The position numbers and the translations under genes are program-made. A stretch of DNA of 64,000 nucleotides, from positions 4,278,001 to 4,342,000 of the forward strand of contig JAHCVI010000002.1 in NCBI GenBank assembly GCA_019096155.1, written 5' to 3'. The DNA is from Staphylotrichum longicolle (taxonomy: Eukaryota; Ascomycota; Sordariomycetes; Sordariales; Chaetomiaceae). Under the pieces are notes generated by a model that worked only from the letters and a program-made list of their open reading frames with translations, did not search any database and was not told the DNA's origin. Of the stretch, positions 21,900-33,787 are shown piece by piece (positions within the stretch are counted from its first letter, which is position 1; every line of letters starts with the position of its first letter).

Positions 21900-24796
21900 C
21901 TACGCCCGCGAGGTATTTGCTGTGGCCGCCGCTTGCCCCTGCCCCTGAGCCGCTGTGCTTCCACCCCCTGCTGCCGCGGCCGCAGCCGCAGGCCTCTTCC
22001 TCTTCACCGGCTGATACACGTCGTTGAAGTTCATCGACACGCCCAAGAACCGCATGTCGACATCCGGCTGGTACGCCAGGTCCCCCAGCAGGATCTGCAA
22101 TCTCGCTTTGAAGCTCGCGCCGAGCTGGCCCAGCCGCTCCTGCAGCGCGGGCAGCTCGCTCCGCAGACTGCCTGCGCCGCCGGCGCTGGTGGTGAACGGG
22201 TCGTCCATGTCTAGACCCGCGGCAGCAGCCGTCGCAGACGGGTTGGGGTTGGAAAGCTTGGCCTTTTTGTTTCGGTGCATGAGGTGGACCGCGTCGGCTT
22301 CCTGGCGGCGGGTAAAGTCGGAGAGGGACCAGCTGTAGAGCCCGTCGACGCAGTCGCGGTAGGCGAGCATGGTGCGCAGGAGCTCGCTGAGCTGGACCAT
22401 GTACGAGTTGCGGTCTTCTGTGGTGGCCGAGGAGGCCGGGTCGGCTGGGTCGCGCGCCTGGTCTTTGAGGGCGTCGTGGAACTGCCGGCGCCGGGCGCCG
22501 AGGAGGCCCTTGTGGGTGATGGCGGTGAGGTATTTGGTGTGCTCGGTGATGAGGTCGTCGAGGGTGCAGTCTTCCTTGCGGATGTTGTTTTGGAGTTCAG
22601 TCCAGCTGGACTCGATCACTTCAAAGAGGATGTAGTACTGGAGCTGGCCGACAAAGTGCACCATCTCGGCGAGCACGCCGCGGGTGCTCTTCCAGGTCTG
22701 GAGGACTTGCTCGTCCGAGGTCTGGAGGACGCCGCGCGCGCCCGTCATGCACTTGCGCCAGGTGGACGAGAGGGCGAACTCGACGCGCTTCACGCGCCAC
22801 AGGAAGTTGAAGACTTTGAGGTACTGACGGTTGCCCCATTCCGTCACGACCACGTCGACGGGCGCGTCAATCTTGTACTCGAGCGTGAAGCAGTCCCAGC
22901 CAATGTCGCCGTGGCTGAGCTGCAGCATGCGAGCGTCTAGCCTGCGGAGTACCTCTTCGCTGTCGTACTGGGCGTTGGACCCGCGGATGGCATGTTCCAG
23001 CTGGGCGGTCAGGGTGTGGCGGTATTGCGCAAATGCCGGTCGGTCCAGGTTCGCCGCGAGGGACTCCATCAAGAGGGCGATGAAGTCGCCCTGGCCGAGT
23101 AGGATGTAGTTCTTGAGCGCCTGCAGGTGGTCAAACAGGTGAAAGCGGTTGCTCATGAGGTGCATGAGGCGTCGCATTGTCGTCTTGTACGCCTCGTCGA
23201 TCCACGCCTCGAGCGTTGCCGTGTCGCCGTAGCAGAGCTGCTTGGACGAGGTCTTGCTGTAGGCATCGACCCACTGGCTGTCGCCGCAGCTGTGGCGGAT
23301 AAAGTTGAGCGACTTCCCGATCAGAAAAACCTTCTGCGCAAAGTCGGCCGTGATGATGCTCGGCACCATGGCATCGACGACCTCGTACTTGGAGTTCCAC
23401 ACACTAGCCTGGCCCTTAGCCTTGGACTCCTTCCGGTCTTCGTCGTTGGGACTCTGCTCCCTGACAAAGAATTCGAGGTGCGGGTCGGACAGCTCTCCGT
23501 CGTAGATCCAGCGCCGGAGAATGTCATAGAAGGGTCGTGTTACGTCGGCGAGAAGCCGTTCGGCAAACGCAGCTACGACAGGGTCACCATGCGAGGTGGA
23601 AAAGCCGTGGATCATGCTGATAAGCTGCCCGCCATGCTTGGTGTTGCTTTCCTCAGCGATGAGCGACATGAGCCGCAAGCCCATGGTCGCCTCCCGTGTC
23701 CACACGACACACCGTTTCAGGGTGACGCCGGCTTTCCCAATGCCTCCCCGCGGTGCTGTTTCGTCGAGAGCGGAGAGGGCCCGTCGTATCTGCCCTTCGA
23801 GGGTGGCAACCAGAGTGAGATAGGATCGCAGCTCATTGTTGATGGCGGCCCGCAAGCTCTGGCCGAGCAGCCCTTTGGCGGGAGACTTGACAAAGAATGC
23901 AAGTCCCCTGTACAACAATGAGGGCTCCGCTAGGGTATGGAGAAGGGAGACGATAGGGGGCGGTAGGGTTGGAGGGAGTTTCAAGACCGTGTCCTTGGCA
24001 AAGGGGAGGGTGGTGGACGAGAGCCCTTGCAGTGTGAAGGGAAGGTCTCTCAGCAGCCCCATCTCGGACGGCTCGAACTCGTTTGAGTTGTCGGCCAACA
24101 AAGTTGACTTGATCGAGACATCCCTTGCAGCTTTCCTCGGAGTGCCATCGACAGGGGGTTGTGCCTGCAGCCGCTCCTCAGCAGCAGCAGGTTGGGCGCG
24201 TTTGGGCTTCTCGGTTGGCAGCTTCTTCAGGCCGCCCGGGGCAAATGCATCTTGCACAACCTCTTCCTCGGGTGTCGGGACGGCTGTCGACGCCCTCGAC
24301 GCCCTCAATGCCCTGGAGCGCCTCTCTGCTTCGGCCGGGCGGAGGGCGGCTTGCTGTGATGGTGGTGGTTTGGGCGGGCTCAGCGGCGGGGGCTCGTTCG
24401 GGTCTGGAGAGTCGGAGAGCTGGTAGAGCAGGTAGAGGATGGCCCATTTCTGGTTGAGAACTGGCAGCGATAGCAGGCGTGTGTAGAGGTTGGAAAAGCG
24501 CAGAGCCTGGCTGGGGTTGCTCTGGATGAGCTTGCGCTTGATGAGGTCCGAGGCATGGTTTACGTCGGACGAGATGGCGGGCGATCCGGGGCTGCAGGGC
24601 CGTCAGCACATGATTTTTGGCTCAGCAACCCACATGCAGTTCCTTCTTACCGCTCAAAGATGTTGCGCACAAGGTCGAAGCAGGCATCGTGCCTTTCCTG
24701 GACCGACGGCTCGTCGTCGTGGGGACCCGCGGGCACCAGGTGCGTGATCAGGCTGTCGATGGCATTCGACACTCGGTTGCGCTGGTTGTTGGCCAT
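21900..24796 (-). CDS. Gamma-tubulin complex component GCP3 (Alp6/Spc98)
   Basis: Subunit of the gamma-tubulin small complex that nucleates microtubules at spindle pole bodies. Exons 24651-24796 and 21900-24591 join in frame (CGC codon split) to give 945 residues, close to human GCP3 (about 907). The start ATG at 24796 opens MANNQRNRVSNAIDSLI. The Spc97/Spc98 family core runs from MGLLRDLPFTLQGLSS (equivalent of LLRDVLYVFQGIDG in animals) to the C-terminus. Strong GCP3 hallmarks are ALKNYILLGQGDFIALLM, SNAQYDSEEVLRRLDARML, YLKVFNFLWRVKRVEFALS, and EMVHFVGQLQYYILFEVIE. The N-terminal 200 residues are low complexity with Pro-rich and basic parts. The C-terminal tail is Ala/Gln-rich. It shares a 711-bp divergent promoter region with the SAGA gene. 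The GCP3 versus GCP2 call rests on motif resemblance from memory. Confidence 0.93.
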
Positions 24797-25507
24797 GGCT
24801 GCTGCATGGTGTCGAGTTCTCTAGGTACCAGGTAGTTGTCTAGCGGTGTGGGTAGCGGGCTGTCTGCTGCATTGTTTCCATTCGGCGTGTTTTGCTGAGG
24901 TTCCCTGTGCAATGTATGTACGCCATGTATTTACAGCAAGGTCGCGAGGAGAGACGCGACGCGAAGAGGGGACAAAAGAGCCCTCAAAGAGCGCCAAGAC
25001 CCTCTCAGCGGCCCTCGAACCACTGCAGCACGCTGAGCACAGGCCCAGCTTGCCGGCAGCGGGGTACCCCGCCGCCCGCCTAATCTCAGTGCAGGCGCAA
25101 GTACCTCCCCACTGCAACCGCCAGCTCGCTCACAGGCCCAGCGCATGGAGGTCACCATGCCACTCGCTGCTTGCTGCTGCTGCTGCTGCAGGCTCCATAA
25201 AATTCAACGACAACCGAACCCAAGACCGACCGAACCACCTTCGTCCAGCCAGACGACGAGAATATCATCCCCTCGACAGCGCCACCATGCCCGATCCATC
25301 GATTTGAATTCAGAATCGCGATCGCATGAGCACGGCCTACATTTTGGTGCACAAATGAACGCGGGTTCGCCCCACGACTGTGCAGCATTCCGCACGCGAC
25401 AGTCCTGACGCTCTCGATTTCGCGCTTCTCGGGCTCTGTGTTGAGTGTCGACCGCATCCCGCACTGCTCGCTTATCCGTGGTCGGCCATATATCGCGAGC
25501 TCCCGCC
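24797..25507. promoter_or_regulatory. Divergent promoter between GCP3 and ADA1
   Basis: 711 bp between diverging start codons of a spindle-pole gene and a SAGA subunit. It has a short CTG run at about 25171-25190. No coding sequence supported. Shared regulation is an inference from position. Confidence 0.5.
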
Positions 25508-27096
25508 ATGGTCGACATCAACCCCGCCGCCCTGAGCCGGCCATCCATCAGCCTCTCCACGCCGGTCCTCTCGAAGCAGTCCATCAATGTCTCGGTGCCC
25601 TCATTACACAAGACCCCCAAAACCAGCCAGCTTATACCGGCCCGCATCGATCTCGAACCCATCTACACGGCGCTCAAGGCCAGCATCGGCGCCGAGCAAT
25701 GGCCCACCTACAAAGAATCCATCACCAACTTTCTGATTGGTATATGCACTGCAGACAATTGCACAGCTGGGTCAATTGGACATGGAAACTAATATTTTTT
25801 GGTTGCAGGCCGCCTCAACCAGGCCGAATTCACCGCGCGCATCGACCCTATCCTCGCGTCCCCGGACGGGACGAAGGAACACCTCCACAACCAGCTCATC
25901 GCGGCGATACACGGCAATGTCACGCGAGAGATGCCCGACCAGGGCCTTGCGCCCTGGGTCAGCGCAAACGACAAACCGTCGACGACGGCCGGCAGCAAGC
26001 CCGTGTCCGGAGATGCTGCCGAGCGGAGGTTAAAGGGGGAGGTCATGCAGCTCCCGGCGCGTGACCGGAGGCGCATCAAGGACCTCGTACAAAACGATGT
26101 GAGTCGGGCATTGCATTCGGAGCCGCAACGAACCCTAACATTACTAACCCGCCAGCAGTTCGACCCCTACGAGTCGCTGGCCAGTGTATTCACAGATCAC
26201 GCCCGCATACGGCCCGCCAAGCCGACCGAGGTGCCGGCCAGCGCGAGCGGCGGGCTAAGCCGGATGAGTATGCGCACCACGACTCGACTCGCAAACACGC
26301 CAGCTGACCCCCTCCAGACTTTGACCTCGAGATCAGGAAACGCTACGCGCAGCCATTGGCCGTCGAGTCGGGCGAGTTCCCGGATGTCAGCAACATCGAG
26401 GCGCGGATGCTGCCCTTTTGCTACGAGGCCGGCCTCGCATCCGGACACACGCCAGACGCGGCGCAGTTCATGTCGATCGCCACCGAGACCTTCATCAAGG
26501 AGGTCATGTCGTCCATGTTCAGCCGCACGCGAAGCAACCCGCCGGGCGACTCGGGCAACGCCGGGTTCGGCCCCAGCAACAACTGGATCCAGACGCACAA
26601 GTACCGGCGGCAGCTGGCGAGGGAAGAGGAGGCGTTTCAGCGCGGCGAGGTCACGCGCGACAAGAGCGGGCTGCTGCCCGTGGAAGCCAAGGCCGCCAGC
26701 GAGCGCGGTCCACTGGGCATCGCCGACCTCCGGCTCGCGCTCGAGATGGGCGACTGCGGCCTCGCCAACTTCCCCATCATCAGCAAATCCGTCATCTACA
26801 GCTACCGGGAGGGCGAGCTCGAGAACTGGGACGACTACACGTATGTGGACGGGCGCGAGCGGGTTACAGACCTGGACGAAGACGTCGTGATGGGCGGGGT
26901 GAATGGGACAGCAGCAGCGACAGCAGCGGCAACGACAACGACAGCAACAGCAACAACAAAGTCGGAACCGCTCGTCAATGGTGTCGGACATGGCGACTTG
27001 ATGGACATCGACAACGACATGTGGTGGCAGGGCGGCGACACAGCGGACGGGGACTTGCTCAACGGGGTTTTGGATTCCTGCCTGACTGTCGGCTGA
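25508..27096 (+). CDS. SAGA complex subunit ADA1/HFI1 (SAGA-Tad1 family)
   Basis: Structural subunit of the SAGA histone acetyltransferase coactivator, nuclear. Four exons: 25508-25739, 25809-26098, 26159-26267 and 26318-27096, all in frame. The protein begins MVDINPAALSRPSISLSTP; the conserved core is ARIDLEPIYTALKASIGAEQ, WPTYKESITNFLIGRLNQAE, FTARIDPIL, then HLHNQLIAAIHGNVTRE, matching the Tad1/Hfi1 N-terminal domain. The middle (EFPDVSNIEARMLPFCYEAG, FIKEVMSSMF) matches the histone-fold-like segment of Hfi1 that pairs with Taf12. Near the end, LGIADLRLALEMGDCGLANF and YREGELENWDDY are typical of filamentous-fungal orthologues. The C-terminus carries an Ala/Thr repeat. The exon 3 acceptor is a CAGCAG tandem, so one glutamine may be optional. 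Confidence 0.88.
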
Positions 27097-27877
27097 CCCG
27101 ACACAGCAACAGCCCAAAGAGGTTTGGGGGGATGGGGGGTGGAGGGTGCGATTTACCAGCGATCATGTTTTTCTCATTTTACCTCGGGAGTTTGCACGGA
27201 GTCTCGCGGACGGCGTTCACGGAGGTCGGTGGCGGCGACCGGGATTTGCTTACGAACGGCATTGCATCGGCACTGGCATTTCTTTGGCTGCGACGTGCCC
27301 TGTATACCTGCTTTTTGGGTGGATGGGGCTCACAAAAGGGGACTGACTCCCAAGATGCTACACAGTAGGTTGGGGGTTTGGGGTTGGGGTTGGGGGCTGA
27401 GGGGTTGGCCTCGGGGTTGGCGATGGAGAGGGCTTTTGTACTGTAATTTTACGAACGATACCCGGAAAAGCCCTCGAGGGGACGGAGACGGTTGATCTTT
27501 CTCGTCCTCTGCTGTACCTAGTTTCAGCTTAGATTTTATGGATATGGAGTGAAGTTGCATGTCTACTCTGTAGTGAGGAGCTCCCTCTGTCTTGGGATTG
27601 CTGGGGGTGGCTTGGGTGGTTTTGCAGGGGTGTCGCGTCCTAAGTGGTACTCCGTAATCATTACTGGACCCGCCACTTACACCAGACGCGTCTCAATTGC
27701 AGCACGAAAGCGCGTCGTTCCCCACCACAGCATATCAACCCTGCCCACGCCCACCCTCAATCCACCCATCTGCTCTACCCATACCCTCGAGCAGCAGTTC
27801 TTACATAGGCTATGCTGCGAGAATAGCACCCATCTTGGTATTTTTTTCCACGACAGACACGCTCAATTGCGGGCACA
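27097..27877. other. Intergenic region upstream of MRC1
   Basis: 781 bp between the ADA1 stop and the MRC1 start, both on the plus strand. No gene is supported. It includes a G/T-rich stretch at about 27360-27430. Confidence 0.5.
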
Positions 27878-30800
27878 ATGGCGGCGTCAAGGTCAGCGTC
27901 TCCTGCTGGGAGCATTACTTCGAACAAATCCAACAATCGCTCCCGCAGCGTGTCGCCCACCACCGCCACCACGCGCCTCATCCAGCAGCACAACAGCCAC
28001 TTTGCCGCCCTCGACAGCAGCTCAGAAGAGGACAACGCCATCCTCCGTCCCCGTGGGAAGATTGCCTCGAGGATGCAAGTGCGTGGCGGCGACGACGACG
28101 ACGAGTCACGAGAATCTGCGTCCGACGTCGACCACGACGCGAACACAACGCGCGCAACCACGACGCCCAGAGAGACCAGCCAAGATGGCATTGATGCCGA
28201 GGACGATGACGAGGAAGAAGTCGTCGTTACAACGCGTCCCCGGAAGCTCACGTCTCGCCGGGAACGCAGCTCAACTCCCGAAACTAGGCCACAGCACGCC
28301 GCCTCCTCCCCGGGACTCTTCATCTCTCCGCAGAAGGACGCACCCCAGTCTCCGGGGCTGTTTGTCTCACCATCCAAACCGCAGTCCCCGTCTGCGGACC
28401 GAGATGACGACGACCTTCTCAGTCCCCTTGCGTTGACCAAGAACCACCGCTACAAGGCCATGCTCGCCAAGAAGCGCGAGCAGCGGCTTGCAAGGGAGGC
28501 CGAAGAGGCCCGCAAGAAGGCCGCGCGCCAGGAAGCGGCCGGCTACAACGATGACGAAGATGACCTCATGGTTGGGGATGACGAGGACGACAACATCACA
28601 GACGACGAGGGGGGCCGCAAGCTCACCCAGGAAGCCTCTGCCGCACGCCCTCCCCGGAAGGCCAGCAAGAAGGCGATCGAGGAGATGCACCGCGAGACAC
28701 AGCGGCTGGCCCGTAGTCTCCAGCTGGCTCATGAGGCCAAGGTCAAGAAGAAGATCACCAAGGCCGCCCTGTTTGAACGCTTCAATTTCAAGCCTGCGGG
28801 TTCAGCCTCGCCGGCACAAAACGCTGTCCCGGCGACCAGCTCCAGCCGTGCCCCAACACCAGGGTCCGCTCACCAGAGCGACGCCGAGATGAAAGATGCC
28901 GAGACACCGCCTAGCTCGCCGCCGGCAGTCGGCAAGGAGGGGCAGTCCGAGGAGATTCCTCTTGCACCCGCCGCGGAGACAACCACCAACAACGGCAGCA
29001 ACAACAGCAACGACGACGATTTCCCCACGCTGGAGGAGATCGTCCAAGCCGCTTCTACCCACAAAGGCAAGGGCAAAGCTATCGCCACAGACCTAGAAGA
29101 GGCACCCCAACCCGCAGCCGACCCCCTCCCACAGCAGCAGCAGAAGAAGAAGCGCAACATCCGCGTCATCCTCCTCCCCTCCCCCACCAATCCCACCGTC
29201 CTCCCCGTCTCTCTCGACACCAACAACCACATCAACATCAACGATGACGACGACGACGACCTCCAAATTCTTCCCACCCACAAATCCAAGATCGACGCCA
29301 TCTTCGCCCGCGCCCCGCTCGCCCAGGCCAAGGCGCCCCTCCCGCTCCTCCACCTCCGCCGCCTCGCCCACCTCGACGACCCAGACAAGAAGCCCACCGC
29401 CCCGCACCGCCCGGGCAACAAGCTCAAGAAGCAGGCTCAGGAAGCTACCATGACGGCAGGCGAGCTACAGGCCGCGCTATGGCGCCGCGCCCGCGCCCAG
29501 GCCAAGGCCGAGCGCGACCGCCACCTCGAGATGCTGCGCGCCAAGGGGGTGCACGTGCAGACGGTCGAGGAGCGGGAGAGGGAGATGCAGGCTGTCGAGG
29601 ACATTGTCGCGCGGGAGAGGCGCAAGGCCGAGGAGATTATGGAGAGGGAGAGGGAGGAGGGGAGGGAGGAGAGGCGGCGGAGGAGGAGGGAAGGTGCTGG
29701 TGAAGACGGGGAGGATCCGCTGGGGTGGGATGAGAGTGAAGATGATGAGGAGTATGTGGAGGAAGAGGAAGAGAAGGAGGTGGAGCTTTCTGGTTCCGAG
29801 GAGGAGGAGGAGGGTGCTGGAGAGTTGGTTGATGATGCTGCTGCGGAGAGCGGGGAGGAGGAGGAAGACACTGAGGCTGCTGAGGAGGGTGTCGAGGACG
29901 GGGATTCGGATGAAGAGCTCCCCAGCTCGAAGCATGTCCGGCGCGGAGCGAGAAAGCAGGTGACTATTCTCTCTGATGACGAGGATGATGCGGAGCCGCT
30001 TGTCAAGGCCACGCCCCGGCCAAAGGCGCACTTCCCCAAGTCGCCGTCGGTCCGGCACCCAGAGTCACCCAGCGTTCCCACCTCCGTCTTGCGTTCCGCG
30101 ACCAAGACCTTCATCCCCGGTCTCCCCGTTGCCGGCCCCGCCGGACTCGGCCTCACGCAGATTTTCGCCGGCACCATGGACGACAGCCAAATGGGCACGG
30201 CCGCTGCGTCCCCGTCCCAGCCCCGGCCCACGTTTGACGTGTCGGCGTTTCCCGATTCCAACTTCTCCCAGACCGCCCGCGAGGCCGCCGACGACTTGAT
30301 TCTCGACAGCCAGCCGGCGCGCGAGACGCAGCAGGCCGAGACCCAGGGCGTGCAGATCCGCTTCTCCCAGTCCCAGATGCACGGCTTCGACAGCTTCCTC
30401 CAGGCGACGCAGACTTGCACTCAAGCCTCGGACCTCATCGAGCCCACCCAGGACGAGGGCTTCCGCAACTTCTCGCCGCTGCGCCAGCGGTTCGTTGAGG
30501 CGCCTGCGTCGACGGTCGACACGGTCGCCGTCGGCCCGACCCAGGAACAGAACGAGTCGCCTCTGGTGCGGAGGACCGGCAAGCTCCGGCGCAAGGCCGA
30601 CGTCGTTCCCGCCTCGCCCAGCCGCCGAGGTCCGGCTGCTCCTGCGAACGAGGACGAGGAGATGGAGGAGGAGCCCGAGGCCGACGAGTTTGGCTTTGGG
30701 ACCGTGTCCAACAACGCGTTCGCGGCCATGAAGGAGGCGGCGCTCAAAGAGAAGAAGCGCAAGGAGGCCTTCGACAAGAAGAAGAGCAAGGCGCGCGGAA

Positions 30801-32143
30801 TGGTGGAGGAGCAGGCCGAAGAGTCCGAGGACGAGTATGCCGGGCTTGGCGGCGCCGATGGCGAGGACAGTAGTGATGACGACGATCACTCTGTCAAGGA
30901 GATGATCGATGACGAGACCAAGGATGATGCGGGCGATGAGCGGAAGCTGGCGGCGTTCTACGCGTAGGTTTTTTTGTCTTTTCCTGTGTGTCGTGACAGT
31001 TTGCTGACCTCAAAAAGCGACCGTGAACGCGCTTCGGATGAGAAGCAAGTCGAGAAGCTCTTCCACGACATCACGACGGGCATGCTCCGGCGCAAGCGCA
31101 ACGGCAACTGGGACGACCTGTCCGACTCGGACGACGACGGCGAGGCCCGCCGCCGCATGAAGCGCCGCCAGTTCGCCAAGATGCAGCGCGCGCTCATGGC
31201 CGACGAGCGCATCAGCAAGGTGGCCGAGAACCCGCGCAACCAGGCCTTCCTGCGGACCATCGAGGACCGCGGCAGCGACGACGACATGGACTTTATCTTT
31301 GCGCCGCCGCCTCCTGCCCCCGGGCTGGAGAGCCAGGACTCTCAAGCCACGGCTGCCGGCCCAACTGCCGTCATCCCCAACAGCCAGCCGCAACCTGCTG
31401 CTGCCGGACCCAACCCACGCCGCACAAAGGGCGGCAAGAGGCCCGCCAACATTGGCGAGATCCGCGAGTCCCTCTCCAACCTCCTCGACGAGCCCTTCCA
31501 CGGCTCCTCTTCCTCCCTCATCCCCGCCACCGACCCCGGCTCCTCCGACGTCGAAGACGACAACGACGACGATTCCGCCGCTGCTCCCCGCCCCCACTCC
31601 TCCCACAGCAGCAGCGACAAGGAGAACCGCAACCGCAACCCGCGCCGCACCGCCGCTCGATCCGCTCACCCCGCCATCATCGACCGCATCACCCTCAAGC
31701 GCAACGCCTCCTCCTCCATCTCCACCACCGGCGGCGACAAACTCGCCTTCGCCACCACCATCACCACCTCCTCCTCAGGAAGCGGAGCCCTATCGGGCGC
31801 AGGAGCAGGAAGCTTCAAAGTCCCCGCCCTCCTCCGCCGCGCAACCACAAACTCTCTCCTCTCCATCACCTCTTCCTCTTCCTCCTCCTCGACCACCCAC
31901 ACCCATACCAACACGCACGCTGGTAGCGGGAGCAGGGGAGGAGGCGGAGGCGCCAGCGAGACGACGATGAAGATCAAGAAACCCGCCGGCAAGCGCTCGG
32001 GCGTGAGCTACCTCGCGCGCGAGACGGAGCGGCGCGCGGCGGTCGCCGAGGCGGAGCGCCGGCGCGAGGCGAAGAAGGTGCGCGGCGCCGAGGGGAGGGT
32101 GAAAGCTGTTGGGGGGTTGTTCGGTGCGGGGCGGTTTGAGTGA
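27878..32143 (+). CDS. mrc1: Mediator of replication checkpoint MRC1 (Claspin-like)
   Basis: Replisome-associated checkpoint adaptor that links stalled forks to the Rad53/Cds1 kinase. Exon 1 is 27878-30963 and exon 2 is 31018-32143 (54-nt intron, GTAGGT donor, AAAAAG acceptor), giving about 1403 residues. The MRC1-like domain is recognised by KASKKAIEEMHRETQRLARS, then QLAHEAKVKKKITKAALFER and FNF. The rest is acidic and disordered, with long Glu/Asp stretches (about residues 590-690), SQ/TQ sites (for example FSQSQMHGFDSFLQATQT), and a conserved C-terminal block DRERASDEKQVEKLFHDITT then GMLRRKRNG. Both ends are Ser/Arg-rich. An alternative acceptor at GACAG (31000) would add six residues. 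It converges on WEE1, another cell-cycle checkpoint gene. Confidence 0.92.
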
Positions 32144-33787
32144 TTTGCGTCGACTAGTCCAATCGTCTAGGTAGTTATTTTGGTTGGGTATCTGTCTGTC
32201 TGACTGGGCGAGGAGGAGGAGGAGGAGGAGGGACGTTCCAATTGTTTGTGTGTGTGTGTGTGTGTGTGTCGGGTTTAGTTGAGATCGAGTGTCCAAATAA
32301 CCGTCAGTCGGTCAGGTCAGGGGGAAGTCCGTTGGTCGGAATGTTTGGTCACTGGTCTGTCTTTCTGTTTGTCTGTCTTGTTCAGCTCTAGCTTTGGGGT
32401 TCGGATGGCGTTTGACAATGGCATTGTGTGCTGGGTTTTGTCTGGTATTTCACCGAGGCTAGGTTGAGGGGTGCAACGGGTACATTTAATAAGTGTGGCA
32501 TGGAGTTAGGGGATATGCAATACAAGGCAATACGATACACCACACGCTCCACTCATCTCACCACACACAGCTGGTGAGCGTCGAGAGGGACCCGACTTGA
32601 CGAGAACCGGGGCACTCGAGACTCGTCTCCGGTCAGGTTGCCCTCCTGAAGCGATGGGCTTTGAAGACACCGGTAGTCACCAAGCCCACTTCGGAACACA
32701 TTTTTCGGTCGCTGCCCGCAGGTCACTTCGGCCTTCTCAACCCGATCTGAGATAGAGCAGAACACATGGCACACTCGAACTGCTTCAACAAGTTTCCAGC
32801 ACTGGGCACACTGAGGCGATTCAACAAGATTGAATACTTGATATCGACGCCGAGACGTCAAGCTAGCTATCGAACAACACACCCGGCACCCAGCCCCTCT
32901 TGATCGACAAAGGAAATGATTAGGTAGGTTGTAGTACGTACATGCAGGGTAGGTCTTGCCTCTAAATCGTAGTCATTCCATCGTGCTGTCATGATGATCC
33001 TCCTCCCGTTCCAAAAACAAAAGAAATAAAGAGTAAGATGCGAGCGCCAATGCAACCCGCCAAAGAGCCAATCCATAGCCAGCCAGCAAATGCCAATGCC
33101 AACCCCCCCGTAGTCTATACACGGATGCTTGGATGCTTCTCATAATACACGTCTCCCAAAAAAACCGGCGAGACGAGACTGTGCCGAGCGCGTCCTCCTG
33201 CACTCACGACTCGACCGTCGTTGTAACTCCGAAACCAACACGAGGCCGCCAGCAGACGCCGCGCCTCATCATTACACCTCCAGTTTGTGTTTCCCATCCG
33301 TCGCCGCGGACGGCCATGCGTCCCAAAAGCGCCATGTCGTGAATCCACCTCGTAAGAATGCACATTGCCCTGAACTCCATCATCAAGCCGAAGAGAAAAG
33401 CGCCAGGCGTGTAACGATGTCGGTCGTCAGACAGAACTCCGAGACGCAAGTGAATGCGCCTCCATCAGTGCCGTTGGCGATCCCGAGTGCTGTCTCGTCA
33501 AGCGAGCATTGCCGTCGTTTCGAGCCGTTGCCCAAAAATGCAGAAACTGACAACCGCGCCTGCGCCCAAAGTTGGGCCCTCATACCAGCCATACACAGTG
33601 GTCCCATATGGCTTCGATATCCCATCCGCCATGGATATTTCAGCCATGATCGCTGACCATCTCAACTCCATACTACTCAGACATATGCTCTGGTATGCCA
33701 GGTCCCAAGGTGGCGGGGTATCCAGCATCTAAGACACAAGAGCAGAGATCGGTGCTCCAAGATTGTCAGTGTGTCGAATTAGTGTTC
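32144..33787. other. Convergent region between MRC1 and WEE1
   Basis: 1.6 kb with no supported gene. It includes an AGG repeat (32211-32233) and a TG microsatellite (32247-32269) right after MRC1. The frames at 33115-33732 have no family features. Confidence 0.5.
32211..32269 (+). repeat. AGG trinucleotide and TG dinucleotide microsatellites
   Basis: About seven AGG units at 32211-32233 and an uninterrupted TG run at 32247-32269 (23 nt), in the presumed 3' untranslated region of MRC1. Confidence 0.9.
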